Position numbers and translations under genes: made by a program | Origin: Heliocidaris tuberculata | Taxonomy: Eukaryota; Echinodermata; Echinoidea; Camarodonta; Echinometridae | NCBI GenBank assembly: GCA_025618425.1 | Contig: CM046845.1 | Location: 10,258,057 to 10,322,056 of the forward strand | DNA length: 64,000 nucleotides | Direction of reading: 5' to 3' | Notes under the pieces: model-generated | Database searches by the model: none | What the model saw: only the letters and a program-made list of their open reading frames with translations | Told to the model about the DNA's origin: nothing | Shown here: piece by piece, positions 22,420-33,780 of the stretch | Numbering within the stretch: the first letter of the stretch is position 1 | Layout: the number at the start of each line of letters is the position of its first letter

Positions 22420-22785
22420 AATACTGTTCTTCCTGATGGTCCTGCAATTACTATTACCCCAGCATTTGCCATGACCCCATTTACACCTGGGTCGAGAGGG
22501 ACAAATGTGGGTAAAACATCTTGTCCAAGGATGTGAGCGCACTCAGCGAGGATTGCAGGGGCCGCGGAGCGTTTTTGAAAGTGGGGGGGGGGGGGGCTGA
22601 TCTGATTTCACTCATTAATGACAATTTTCGAGCCTTTTTCCGAGCTTTTTTTTTAACGTGTCTGCTCAAAAAAGTGCAGCCCAACCCACCCTCCCCCCCC
22701 CCCCCTCCGTTCATGGATCGAACCTAGGACCTATCAGTCAAGAGTCAAGAGCCTTCACCAATACACCACAGTGCTCCCACGAAAT
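22420..22785 (-). mobile_element. tRNA-derived SINE with interrupted body
   Basis: The minus-strand head (about 22777 down to 22712) reads GGGAGCACTGTGGTGTATTGG, containing an RNA polymerase III A-box-like TGGTGTATTGG, and then a B box GGTTCGATCC. Further along the same strand, 'catccttggacaagatgttt', 'acccacatttgtccctctcg' and 'acccaggtgtaaatggg' form a body typical of deuterostome tRNA SINEs. Between head and body, about 180 bases with poly-G/C and poly-A runs appear to be an insertion. The tRNA-like head is a degenerate derivative, not a functional tRNA gene. Confidence 0.7.
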
Positions 22786-22860
22786 AATTCTGTATGTAAA
22801 TTATGGTGGGTTTGGTTGAATGAGGAGAGGGACAGTATATAACACTTTGCATTCATGTAC

Positions 22861-23028
22861 CTTTTCAGAATTGTACTGTTGAACCTCTTGCAAGAGCGTC
22901 GAGATGTTGAATGGCTCTGTTTTGACCAAGACAGTCTCACTAGCTTCAGAACAGATCCGGATGGTCAAACGTGCGTTGCCTTGGAGGTGTACCGCTGGAA
23001 GGTCTGCGGGAGGTCCACGGTGTCGTCT
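22861..23028 (-). CDS. Gene 1, exon with VHLQGNARLTIRICSEASE
   Basis: On the minus strand, an acceptor (ttatccctctacag) precedes 168 bases open in phase 0 at both ends, followed by a donor (GTACATGAA). The 56 codons start RRHRGPPADLPAVHLQGNAR, continue with TIRICSEASETVLVKTEPFN and end LLQEVQQYNSEK. Phase 0 at each edge matches the adjoining exons at 24116-24220 and 11473-11700. The 'LTIRICSEASETVLVKT' segment looks like alternating beta-strand. I cannot name the family. Confidence 0.8.
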
Positions 23029-24115
23029 CTGTAGAGGGATAATACGACACCTCTGATATTCGATAGTGATGATCTTTAAGTCTAGTTACGACTAAATGAT
23101 AAAAAAAACTCCATACCGAATCACACGAAACGCATAGACTTAGGTCCAAATTCTACTAACATTTTTTTTGGTGGTAAGCTCGGCCTAAAGTCGAGTTTAA
23201 CAAAGGAAATTAGACCTAGGTCTAAGTTTTCCTTTTGTTTAACATGACCTTAGTCCTTTCGGGTCTAAATGAATTAGTAGAATAAAGGGCTATAATGTTT
23301 AGGGCTACAAATAAATGATATCTGCCAAACATGTATGCGAAATCCAGAGGCAAGCGATCCTCAGTATTTGTTCCATATTATTCAGTGTTATTGTAAAGTT
23401 CTCCCGTAACAATCCTTAAACCTTGATCGGAAAAAGGTGGGGTGAGTGTGGGAGTGTGGGAGTTGCGAGGTTGTGTGGGCGCGCGTAGGTGTATTGTGGG
23501 TTTATATAGAGACGATTATGCAGTACAAATTAGGGTTCTAGTATTCATATGTTCAACTTGTACATGTAACTGAAATAAGGCAGAACTGCGATTCAGTCGG
23601 CAGGGACGTCGGAGCGTGTATCAAAGCGGGGAGGGGTGGGGGGGGGGGCACCAGCCAAAAAGGCTTTTTTGGGGGGAAAAGGCACCTACAAAGGGTGAAC
23701 AAAAAAGCGAAAAATTACCACTTTTTGGCATTAGTATTGTCCTACAATAAATACATTATAAAGCATCATCTTCGATATTTTGATTGTTTTTTTTTTCTTT
23801 ACTTGAGGTTCTTAATACTGCTTTAGCTTACCCAATTAGCAGTTGTCAGTAATGATATAATGATTAATATCTATTTTTCTAATGCTGAAGTCCTTGGGTT
23901 GTGAATCATATACAGCGATATAATGAAAAGGACAACTGTAAATTAACTTTTTGGGAATGTCGAATGATCTTTTAATTTGTATATTAACCATGTAGATTGT
24001 AATAAGAAAAATATACGACTAATTATCGCATTCATTTATATGATTTGCATCATTATAACCGTATGGAGTTATTATTACTAGTTCCATATGGTTATAATTA
24101 TGCGAATGATATTAC
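23029..24115 (-). other. Gene 1 intron with palindromes
   Basis: A palindrome lies around 23195-23245 (core TTAGACCTAGGTCTAA with arms containing GTTTAACAAA and TTTGTTTAAC). A G-rich patch lies near 23635-23680. A hairpin at about 24050-24103 pairs 'cattataaccgtatgga' with 'tccatatggttataat' across a short loop, immediately beside the donor of the exon at 24116. No exon was found. Confidence 0.5.
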
Positions 24116-24220
24116 CTTCTCATTTGTCTGAGATACAAGAATATTGCAAATACTCGGACACCACCTATCTGTCGATGATAGCTGTACTGCAACTGGAGTA
24201 GGCAGATCAGGAGAAAGAAC
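24116..24220 (-). CDS. Gene 1, exon with VLSPDLPTPVAVQLSSTDRW
   Basis: On the minus strand, an acceptor (cgaaaatttgcag) precedes 105 bases (35 codons, phase 0 to phase 0), followed by a donor (GTAATATCA). The peptide starts VLSPDLPTPVAVQLSSTDRW and ends ILVSQTNEK. Like the exons on either side, it ends with an AAG codon just before the donor. Short, but splice sites and phase agree with both neighbours. Confidence 0.75.
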
Positions 24221-24754
24221 CTGCAAATTTTCGATCTGATCAATAAAAAAAAAAGTCAAGAAAAATTTATAAAAACACTACCTTGAAATGTTTTCTAAAA
24301 GCTAAATATCTTAACTCCTTGTATGCCACATAAATACTCTTCTTTGGGATTTGTGGGTAAAGTCTGTGTAAAGGGCACAATGGCACAGCAAGTGTTGAGA
24401 AGGGAAAATGAAAATTCATGCTAGATCTAAGTGAATCATTATAGCTGTTTTTTTTACAGTTGATCTTCAACGAAAACACGCAATAGAATATAAAATACCC
24501 TTTAACAAATCAAACTCTCCTAAAATGATCGTGTGGATACCTTTTCTACAATTAGAAAAAATAATACATCCCATCTGATTTATCCTCTGTCCCGGAACAA
24601 ATTACTGTCCCAGACCTGATGCCAGTAAGTGCTTATACTTGATTTGCAGAACATTTCCTTTTCCCATATGTGTTCTTGAACCAATATTATCGAAAATATA
24701 TGAACATGCACATAATAGGGTTGAAATTAGGATTCATCAAATGAGATTCATTAC
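24221..24754 (-). other. Gene 1 intron
   Basis: This 534-base intron lies between two phase-0 exons. No repeat or other feature was recognised. Confidence 0.5.
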
Positions 24755-24922
24755 CTTAGCTAACGTGTTCTGATCTAGTCTTTGCATGAAGCTTTGGACA
24801 TCGTCGCTGGACGCGACATCGAACGCTAACTGCGTGATGCTGGAGCACATACCAGCACATCTAGTTAGTAAATCTATAGATGATTCATCAGGAGAATATT
24901 CGGAAATATGCACTCGACTGAC
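24755..24922 (-). CDS. Gene 1, exon with LLTRCAGMCSSITQLAFDV
   Basis: On the minus strand, an acceptor (cttgttacacatag) precedes 168 bases open in phase 0, followed by a donor (GTAATGAAT). The 56 codons begin VSRVHISEYSPDESSIDLL, include RCAGMCSSITQLAFDVASSD, and end MQRLDQNTLAK. Both ends are in phase 0. The content is mostly helical and acidic-polar with no membrane span. Family not recognised. Confidence 0.8.
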
Positions 24923-25059
24923 CTATGTGTAACAAGTAACGAGAAAACATTATTCATAAAGTATCGAAGAAAAAAGAATACGAACTCAGTGTGAAGAGTA
25001 AGACATGTTTTAAAAGGTTTGTTTATCAAACATTTACATTCCTTTATTATTTATTAGCC

Positions 25060-25157
25060 TACACTGTAAAATTTTTTCCCGTTTTCACGGGAAATTTCCT
25101 GGCAGTCAGGATGCCGGGAATGTCCGTTTTTCCACAGTACATGTAAAATAACAGATT

Positions 25158-25192
<35 letters not shown>

Positions 25193-26006
25193 AGTAGAAT
25201 TTTTAATTTCTAGCAGGAAAATCTATGTAAATTAAAACGGAACCATGGAAACGATTTGTAATTTAACAGGGTAACTTGTTAAATGTTTTTTTTTTAACAG
25301 TGTTTTATGTCGGGCGATTGTAAATATATGCTGATTTCCGGTAAACCAACAGACTTGCTGTTGTTTTACAGGAAAAAGACAGTAAAATTCAACGGCATTA
25401 ACTTGTAATTTCAAGGGCCACAAACCTGTAGTTATAGGGTTATTTTTTTTACAATGTTACCTAGCCTGCTTGAACTTATCCTATCCTAGACCTATCCTAT
25501 CCAGTTAGTGCAATCTAGTGCAATCTCTTATATACCCCTTAGTTTTTTATGCCTTTGGTGACAGTTAGTAAATCGGGCCACCCCAAACCATACGCTACTG
25601 CATATTCATGAATATTCATATAAGTGTTTTGCCCAGTATTTGGTAAAGTGATATAAAACAAGGTGGGCAAATACATGAAACAAAGCAATTGGGACAATCT
25701 TACCCATTTCTTTTATCTAGTGTTCACAGTTTACACAATTGAATACCCAGTTTAATTTGGATCAGTCGTTTTCCCCAGTATTGGGTAATTTGTAATTTAA
25801 CAGTGTAGCTAGTTAAAATATGAGACAATGTTTTTTTTAGCAGTGTTTTGTGTCGGGCGATAGTAAACATATGCTGATTTCCGGTAAACCAACCAACTTG
25901 CTGTTGTTTTACAGGAAAAAGACTGTAAAATTGAAATAACGGCAATAACTTGTAATTTCAAGGGCCAGAAAACCTGTAGTTTAACAGTTTTATCTTTTAC
26001 AGTGTA
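25060..26006. mobile_element. Composite inverted-repeat element (CTACACTGTAAAA ends)
   Basis: The left end reads TACACTGTAAAATTTTTTCC and the right end TTTTACAGTGTA, an inverted pair. ATTAGC flanks both outer sides, a possible target duplication. Inside are two diverged direct copies of a ~210-bp unit (about 25250-25460 and 25790-26005), each with 'gtcgggcgat', 'atgctgatttccggtaaacc' and 'cttgctgttgttttacagg'. The unit may itself be a MITE, giving a nested or tandemly duplicated structure. It lies in a gene 1 intron. Confidence 0.6.
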
Positions 26007-26712
26007 GATTAGCTACCTAAAATTGTTCATTAGTAACGTCGGCCTATAATTACTTTCATGTGTGTAGTATATAGTTTGCGGCTTAGCATGGGGCAATCAT
26101 GAGGGCATCAATCTTCCTAAAATTGATAAAATGAGAGGGAGTGGAGTGACGTAGGGAAGGATCAAGGAGGAAAATGATAGTGTTATCTTCTTCTGACACT
26201 TCTCTCCTTTTGTTCTCATCCCTTTTCTTCTTTTATTTCATTCTTGGCTTTTGGGGATATCCAATATCGTGGGCCTTCTAAAAATGTTATCTGAGGATTT
26301 ACGTTGTACATCGCTCTTCTTTGTGTCCATTACATTCGCATTTTCTTGTACACAAAACATCGATACGTACTCCTGTATCATACCGTTGATTCTTTATATG
26401 AAAACGCCTCTTCACCTTCTTGCAATGTCAACAAACCTTTTCACAGCTCGAATCAGATACACCAAATTTACCAAAGTGTACTTTGTCACATTCAGCTTGG
26501 CCTGTTGTTGTCATTATTTTTTTTTATATTATCATTACTATTATCAATATCATAATTATTCTCAATGTCATCATTATTATTATCAGGCCTATTATGTTTT
26601 CTTGCTGTTTTCTTATTTTTTTCATTATCATTACTATTATCAATATTATAATTATTCTCAATGTCATCATTTATCAGGCCTATTATGTTTTCTTGCTGTT
26701 TAAACTAGGCAC
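26007..26712. repeat. Gene 1 intron with a ~91-bp tandem duplication
   Basis: From about 26528 to 26702, an AT-rich unit with 'cattactattatcaatat', 'ttattctcaatgtcatcat' and 'caggcctattatgttttctt' occurs twice (AGGCCTATTATG at 26585 and 26676). The remainder shows no recognisable feature. Confidence 0.65.
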
Positions 26713-26884
26713 CTTCTCCAAGGTTTCCTGGTGCAAAGAAGCAGCTATCATCAGTGCTTGCAGCCTAGGTCCTGTCACGCTTAGTTGTTTGTGTTCCACT
26801 TCTAGATTTACATGAGGGCGAATTTGATCCTCGCTACGGAGATGGAACTCGTCTAAAGCTGGAAACCGGCCCATATGGCGTGCC
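26713..26884 (-). CDS. Gene 1, most upstream exon seen
   Basis: The donor (GAGAAG|GTGCCTAG) and a phase-0 end are clear. The frame is open for more than 57 codons, with EFHLRSEDQIRPHVNLEVEH and LQALMIAASLHQETLEK. The chosen acceptor (taatgtcaccaag) gives 172 bases and 57 full codons; two other AG sites, at about 26837 and 26847, would shorten the exon, so the upper boundary is uncertain. Further upstream the open frame runs into ATCGAT-rich repeat and is not believed. Earlier exons must lie beyond the repeat arrays to the right or be missing. Confidence 0.65.
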
Positions 26885-27892
26885 CTTGGTGACATTAAGG
26901 TTCGATGGAAGAAAGATCGATCGAAAAACAGTTCGATGGTTAAAACATCGATCTTTTCCCTAGCGCTTGGTGCCAAAAAGGATCGATGGCAGAAAGATCG
27001 CACATTTAAGGGTTCGATGATCAAATCATGCATATATTTTCCATCGATGTTTGTATTGACCAATCACAGGACGTAAAACAGCGGACAAATGATCCATCCA
27101 TACCTACTGAACATCTATCGAAGAATTCTTAGAGAGATCAACAGATCGACAGTGTATTTGTGCAGTGTGCCGTTTTGACAAAAATGGTCGATTGGGTTAG
27201 GGGTATAGTTGAAACCTTCGTTACTGAAGATTGAATTGGAAAGATCGATGTTACCAACAAGTAAGCTAATAAACAGTCCATTGGTAGTTTGAAAGGGGAA
27301 CATTTCCTCTACGAAGAAAATCATCTATGAGTTGTAACTAAACATCGATGTATCTTTTTGCAACTGGCGATTTAGTCTAAACTATCTTAGCAACGAATAA
27401 TCCTTTTTTCTTTACTTTTGCGTGTCTTGCAAGGAAGACTAGCTCTATAAGAGGGCAACGTTACTTCTACGAAGAAAATCATCGATCGATGTGTTGTAAC
27501 TAAACATCGATGTATCTTTTTGCAACTGGCGATGTATAGTCTAAACTATCTTAGCAACGAATAATGCTTTTTTTCTTTACTTTCGCGTGTCTCGCAAGGA
27601 AGACTAGCTCTAAGAGGGCAAAGTTTCTTCTACGAAGAAAACCATCGATCGATGTGTTGTAAAGAAAGATCGAAGCCTTTTTGCAACTGGCGATTTAGTC
27701 TGAACTATCTTAGCAACGAATAATGCTTTTTTTTTTTTTACTTTCGCGTGTCTCGCAAGGAAGACTAGCTCTAAGAGGGCAAAGTTTCTTCTACGAAAAA
27801 AATCATCGATCGATGTGTTGTAAAGAAAGATCGATGTAGTCTAAACTATCTTTGCAACGAATTATGCGTTGTTTACTTTCGCGTGTCTCGCA
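26885..27892 (+). repeat. ATCGAT-rich DNA and ~160-bp tandem repeat, left block
   Basis: The part up to 27300 is dense in ATCGAT/GATCGAT motifs. From about 27300, units of 161-167 bp repeat (AGCTCT in 'gactagctct' at 27441, 27606 and 27767). Each has 'acgaagaaaatcatcgatcg', 'ttgcaactggcgat', 'ctatcttagcaacgaataat' and 'actttcgcgtgtc'. This is the same family as the long array at 31.6-37.4 kb. Confidence 0.75.
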
Positions 27893-28258
27893 AGCTAGAC
27901 TAACATTTTGTTGTAAGAAATGTATTAACTTTATTCATCAATACCCCGTAATGAAAGGAGGACAGAGAATCAAGTTGATGATTTAGATTAGGAGAACTCC
28001 CAACATGTACAGCTCATGTTTACTATATAGTCAAAGCTAGCTAGTGCATGCAAAGTATACAAACTTCTTCTGCATGGACACTAACTCAAGCTCTTATCCC
28101 CCATCTGTTGTGTTAATGAAGGGTCATGACCTCCATGAACCCGTTGTCATGACCACTGGAAAACCGCCTGTTTATCCAAGGATTAACCAACGGGTATCCG
28201 GCGCATAACACATTAAAAGAGTGATGGCTTGCCTTGTTAGTTGCCATATTGTTGCTTT
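27893..28258 (+). repeat. Interspersed segment S, copy 1 (partial)
   Basis: It begins 'agactaacattttgttgtaag' and runs to 'gttgccatattgttgctt'. This ~365-bp block recurs at 31040, 33809, 34962 and 36755. Here the rest of the segment (the part leading to the GAA run) is absent and the 208-bp satellite follows after a short stretch. Confidence 0.7.
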
Positions 28259-28302
28259 GGTTCATGACCAACCTGAAGTGAGCGCACAGCCCCAGGGCAC
28301 AG

Positions 28303-30912
28303 TGAGATATTACCAGTGTGGGGGCTCCATAGACCCCTTTATTCCTTTCTGTGCATCAATGTGCACCCCGAATTCGATGAGATATCTATCAAAGATCATT
28401 TCTGTGAAATTTAAAGAGATTTAAAGAAAATCTGAGCTAGCGGGGCCACATCAAGCGCCACATTGTCGAATAATTTGGAAATTCCGCCTTATCGAGTGTC
28501 AATTCGGTGAATATTTTTTACCGATTTGGGGGCTCCATATACCCCTTTATCCCATTCTGTGAATCAATGTGCACCCCCATTTCGATGAGATATTTATCAA
28601 AGATCATTTCTGTGAAATTTAAAGAGATTTAAAGAAAATCTGAGCTAGCGGGGCCACATCTAGCGTCCCCTTGTCGAATAATTTGTAAATTCCGCCTTAT
28701 CAAGTGTCAATTCGGTGAATATTTTTTACCACTTTGGGGGCTCCATAGACCCCTTTATCCCTTTCTGTGCATCAATGAGCACCCCCATTTCGATGAAATA
28801 TCTATCAAAGATCATTTCTGTGAAATTTAAAGAGTTTTAAAGAAAATCTGAGCTATCGGGGCCACTTCGAGCGCCCCCATGTCGAATAATTTGGAATTTC
28901 AATAGAATAAAAAACTTCAACTCGGTGAATATTTTTAGGAGTTTGGGGGCTCCATAGACCCCTTTATTCCTTTCTGTGCATCAATGTGCATCCCCAAATC
29001 GATGAGATATCTATCAAAGATCATTTCTGTGAAATTTAAAGAGATTTAAAGAAAATCTGAGCTGGCGGGGCCACTTCGAGCGCCCCCCTGTCGAATAATT
29101 TTGAATTTGAATAGAATAAAAAACTTCAATTCGGTGAACATTTTTACGAGTTTGGGGGCTCCATAGACCCCTTTATTCCTTTCTGTGCATCAATGTGCAC
29201 CCAAAATGGATGAGATATCTATCAAAGATCATTTCTGTGAAATTTAAAGAGATTTAAAGAAATTCTGAGCTAGCAGGGCCACATCAAGCGCCCCCTTGTC
29301 GAATAGTTTGGAAATTCCGCCTTATCGAGTGTCAATTCGGTGAATATTTTTACGAGTTTGGCGGCTCCATAGACCCCTTTATCCCTTTCTGTGCATCAAT
29401 GTGCACCCTCATTTCGATGAAATATCTATCAAAGATCATTTCTGTGAAATTTAAAGAGATTTAAAGAAAATCTGAGCTAGCGGGGCCACATCTAGCGCCC
29501 GCTCGTCCAATAATTTGGAATTTCAATAGAATAAAAAACTTCAATTCGGTGAATATTTTTACCAGTTTGGGGGCTCCATAGACCCCTTTATCCCTTTCTG
29601 TGCATCAATGTGCACCCCGAATTCGATGCGATATCTATCAAAGATCATTTCTATGAAATTTAAAGAGATTTAAAGAAAATCTGAGCTAGCGGGGCCACTT
29701 CGAGCGTCCCATGTCGAATAATTTGAAATTTAACTAGAATAAAAAACTTTAATTCGGTGAACATTTTTACGAGTTTGGGGGCTCCATAGACCCCTTTATT
29801 CCCTTCTGTGCATCAATGTGCACCCCCACATAGATGAGATATCTATCAAAGATCATTTCTGTGAAATTTAAAGAGATTGAAAGAAAATCTGAGCTAGCGG
29901 GGCCACTGCGAGCGCCCCCCTGTCGAATAATTTGGAATTTCACTAGAATAAAAAACTTTAATTCGGTGAACATTTTTACGAGTTTGGGGGCTCCATAGAC
30001 CCCTTTATTCCTTTCTGTGCATCAATGTGCACCCCCAAATCGATGAGATATCTATCAAAGATCATTTCTGTGAAATTTAAAGAGATTTAAAGAAAATCTG
30101 AGCTAGCGGGCCACATCAAGCGCCCCCTTGTCGAATAATCTGGAAATTCCGCCTTATCAAGTGTCAATTCGGTGAATATTTTTTACCGATTTTGGGGCTC
30201 CATAGACCCCTTTAACGCTTTCTGTGCATCAATGAGCACCCCCGTTTTCGACGCGATATCTATCAAAGATCATATCTGTGAAAATTAACGAGATTTAAAG
30301 AAAATCTGAGCTAGCGGGGCCACTTCGAGCGTCCCATGTCGAATAATTTGAAATTTCACTAGAATAAAAAACTTTAATTCGGTGAAAATTTTTACGGGTT
30401 TGGGGGCTCCATAGACCCCTTTATTCCTTTCTGTGCATCAATGTGCACCCCAAATCGATGAGATATCTATCAAAGATCATTTCTGTGAAATTTAAAGAGA
30501 TTGAAAGAAAATCTGAGCTAGCGGGGCCACTTCGAGCGCCCCCCTCTCGAAAAATTTGAAATTTCACTAGAATAAAAAACTTTAATTCGGTGAACATTTT
30601 TACGAGTTTGGGGGCTCCATAGACCCCTTTATTCCTTTCTGTGCATCAATGTGCACCCCGAATTCGATGAGATATCTATCAAAGATCATTTCTGTGAAAT
30701 TTAAAGAGATTTAAAGAAAATCTGAGCTAGCGGGGCCACATCAAGCGCCCCCTTGTCGAATAATTTGGAATTTCAATAGAATGAAAAACTTCCATTCGGT
30801 GAATATTTTTACGAGATTGGGGGCTCCATAGACCCCTTTATTCCTTTCGGTGCATCAATGAGCAGCCCTAATTCGATGAGATATCTATCAAAGATCATTT
30901 CTCTGAAATTTA
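28303..30912 (+). repeat. 208-bp satellite, left block (~12.5 units)
   Basis: The motif CTCCATA (CTCCATAGACCCC in most units) occurs at 28325, 28533, 28741, 28950, 29159, 29365, 29574, 29782, 29991, 30198, 30407, 30615 and 30824, a period of 206-209 bases. Each monomer contains GGGGGCTCCATAGACCCC (a GGGG/CCCC hairpin), 'tgtgcatcaatg', 'gatatctatcaaagatcat', 'tctgagctagcggggccac' and 'ggtgaatattttta'. The last unit breaks off at about 30912. The same satellite lies in the opposite orientation at 41686-55410. Short open frames occur on both strands but carry no coding signature. Confidence 0.95.
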
Positions 30913-31580
30913 AAAATTTAAAATATGGATATGTTATACTGGGTTGGCCTACACTCTTATGTAGATGTATCTTTTTGCAACTGGTGATGTAGTCTAAACT
31001 ATCTTGGCAACGAATGATGCGTTGTTTACTTTCGCGTGTCTCGCAAGCTAGACTAACATTTTGTTGTAAGAAATTAACTTTATTCATCAATACCCCGTAA
31101 TGAAAGGAGGACAGAAAATCAAGTTGATGATTTAGATTAGGAGAACTCCCAACATGTACAGCTCATGTATACTATATAGTCAAAGCTAGATAGTGCATGC
31201 AAAGTATACAAACTTCTTCTGCATGGACACGAACTCAAGCTCTTATCCCCCATCTGCTGTGTTAATTAAGGGTCATGACCTCCGTGGACCCGTTGTTATG
31301 ACCACTGGAAAACCGCCTGTTTACCCAAGGATTAACCAACTGGTATCCGGCGCATAATACATTAAAAGAGTGATGGCTTGCCTTGTTAGTTGCCATATTG
31401 TTGCTTCATGCTATAACCAATGAAACGAGATTGGAAAACGACTTCAGAATATTTTCAGAGGGTGTCTGGCCTCATCCTCCTCCTCCCTCCCCGGTGGACT
31501 AATATGAGAAATATCTCCTGCCCCCAATCCCCCATAAAAAAAGAAGAAGAAGAAGAAGAAGAAGAAGAAGAACTGCCGAT
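30913..31580 (+). repeat. Partial array unit and segment S, copy 2, with GAA run
   Basis: A fragment of the ~158-bp unit (30955-31035) joins segment S at 'agactaacattttg'. S then continues through 'cataccaatgaaacgagatt'-like and 'ctcctccctccccggtgg' sequence to an (AGA)n run of about 11 triplets (31540-31570). Compared with copies 3-5 it has several substitutions, so it is the older copy. Confidence 0.75.
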
Positions 31581-32248
31581 GTATAGTCTAAACTATCTTA
31601 GCAACGAATAATGCTTTTTTCTTTACTTTCGCGTGTCTCGCAAGGAAGACTAGCTCTAAGAGGGCAACGTTTCTCCTACGAAGAAAATCATCGATCGATG
31701 TGTTGTAAAGAAAGATCGAAGCCTTTTTGCAACTGGCGAAGTAGTCTGAACTATCTTAGCAACGAATAATGCTTTTTTCTTTACTTTCGCGTGTCTCGCA
31801 AGGAAGACTAGCTCTAAGAGGGCAACGTTTCTTCTACGAAGAAAATCATCGATCGATGTGTTGTAAAGAAAGATCGAAGCCTTTTTGCAACTTGCGAAGT
31901 AGTCTGAACTATCTTAGCAACGAATAATGCTTTTTTCTTTACTTTCGCGTGTCTCGCAAGGAAGACTAGCTCTAAGAGGGCAACGTTTCTTCTACGAAGA
32001 AAATCATCGATCGATGTGTTGTAAAGAAAGATCAAAGTCTTTTTGCAACTGGCGAAGTAGTCTGAACTATCTTAGCAACGAATAATGCTTTTTTTCTTTA
32101 CTTTCGCGTGTCTCGCAAGGAAGACTAGCTCTAAGAGGGCAACGTTTCTCCTACGAAGAAAATCATCGATCGATGTGTTGTAAAGAAAGATCGAAGCCTT
32201 TTTGCAACTGGCGAAGTAGTCTGAACTATCTTAGCAACGAATAATGCT

Positions 32249-32692
32249 TCGATCTTTCTTAACAACACATCGATCGATGATTTTCTTCGTAGAAGAAACG
32301 TTGCCCTCGTAGAGCTAGTCTTCCTTGCGAGACACGCGAAAGTAAAAAAAAAGCATTATTCGTTGCTAAGATAGTTCAGACTACTTCGCCAGTTGCAAAA
32401 AGGCTTCGATCTTTCTTTACAACACATCGATCGATGATTTTCTTCGTAGGAGAAACTTTGCCCTCTTAGAGCTAGTCTTCCTTGCGAGACACGCGAAAGT
32501 AAAGAAAAAAGCATTATTCGTTGCTAAGATAGTTCAGACTACTTCGCCAGTTGCAAAAAGGCTTCGATCTTTCTTAACAACACATCGATCGATGATTTTC
32601 TTCGTAGAAGAAACGTTGCCCTCGTAGAGCTAGTCTTCCTTGCGAGACACGCGAAAGTAAAAAAAAAAGCATTATTCGTTGCTAAGATAGTT
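32249..32692 (-). repeat. Inverted stretch inside the 158-bp array
   Basis: Between 32249 and 32692 the array units read in the opposite orientation (for example 'gcgagacacgcgaaagtaaa' and 'gcattattcgttgctaag'). The left breakpoint is 'gaataatgc|ttcgatctttc'; the right breakpoint is occupied by a LINE 3' tail. Confidence 0.85.
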
Positions 32693-32776
32693 CAGGCGCA
32701 TAGAGACATTCTTACGTAATGTGTTATGCGCTATACAAGAATAGTTTATTATTATTATTATTATTATTATTATTTT
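32693..32776 (+). mobile_element. Extremely truncated LINE 3' tail at the inversion edge
   Basis: The sequence 'gcgcatagagacattctt', 'gtgttatgcgctatacaag' and (ATT)n is the last ~80 bases of the CR1-like family also present at 37413-38282 and 58690-59312. It sits exactly where the array orientation switches back. Confidence 0.75.
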
Positions 32777-33780
32777 CTTTACTTTCGCGTGTCTTGCAAG
32801 GAAGACTAGCTCTAAGAGGGCAAAGTTTCTCCTACGAAGAAAATCATCGATCGATGTGTTGTAAAGAAAGATCGAAGCCTTTTTGCAACTGGCGAAGTAG
32901 TCTGAACTATCTTAGCAACGAATAATGCTTTTTTTTTTACTTTCGCGTGTCTCGCAAGGAAGACTAGCTCTACGAGGGCAACGTTTCTTCTACGAAGAAA
33001 ATCATCGATCGATGTGTTGTTAAGAAAGATCGAAGCCTTTTTGCAACTGGCGAAGTAGTCTGAACTATCTTAGCAACGAATAATGCTTTTTTCTTTACTT
33101 TCGCGTGTCTCGCAAGGAAGACTAGCTCTAAGAGGGCAAAGTTTCTCCTACGAAGAAAATCATCGATCGATGTGTTGTAAAGAAAGATCGAAGCCTTTTT
33201 GCAACTGGCGAAGTAGTCTGAACTATCTTAGCAACGAATAATGCTTTTTTTTTTACTTTCGCGTGTCTCGCAAGGAAGACTAGCTCTACGAGGGCAACGT
33301 TTCTTCTACGAAGAAAATCATCGATCGATGTGTTGTTAAGAAAGATCGAAGCCTTTTTGCAACTGGCGAAGTAGTCTGAACTATCTTAGCAACGAATAAT
33401 GCTTTTTTCTTTACTTTCGCGTGTCTCGCAAGGAAGACTAGCTCTAAGAGGGCAAAGTTTCTCCTACGAAGAAAATCATCGATCGATGTGTTGTAAAGAA
33501 AGATCGAAGCCTTTTTGCAACTGGCGAAGTAGTCTGAACTATCTTAGCAACGAATAATGCTTTTTTTTTTTACTTTCACGTGTCTCGCAAGGAAGACTAG
33601 CTCTACGAGGGCAACGTTTCTTCTACGAAGAAAATCATCGATCGATGTGTTGTTAAGAAAGATCGAAGCCTTTTTGCAACTGGCGAAGTAGTCTGAACTA
33701 TCTTAGCAACGAATAATGCTTTTTTCTTTACTTTCGCGTGTCTCGCAAGGAAGACTAGCTCTAAGAGGACAACGTTTCTT

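Larger units (their letters stand above)
31581..33780 (+). repeat. ~158-bp ATCGATCGAT tandem array, main block
   Basis: Units of 158-167 bp repeat (AGCTCT at 31652, 31810, 31968 and 32127, and onward). Each carries CATCGATCGATG, 'aaagatcgaagcctttttgc', 'gtagtctgaactatcttagc' and 'actttcgcgtgtctcgcaag'. Neighbouring units are almost identical and some alternate in two versions (gctctaagagggcaaag and gctctacgagggcaacg), suggesting amplification of dimers. A segment from about 32249 to 32692 is inverted. Confidence 0.9.

Noticed and set aside
22712..22777. A tRNA gene on the minus strand
   Set aside because: A and B boxes are present, but the arms do not fold into a complete cloverleaf and a SINE body follows, so it is a SINE head.
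26885..27063. Extension of the 26.7 kb exon further upstream in the same frame
   Set aside because: The sequence becomes ATCGAT-rich repeat with no plausible coding content; an acceptor near 26885 is preferred.
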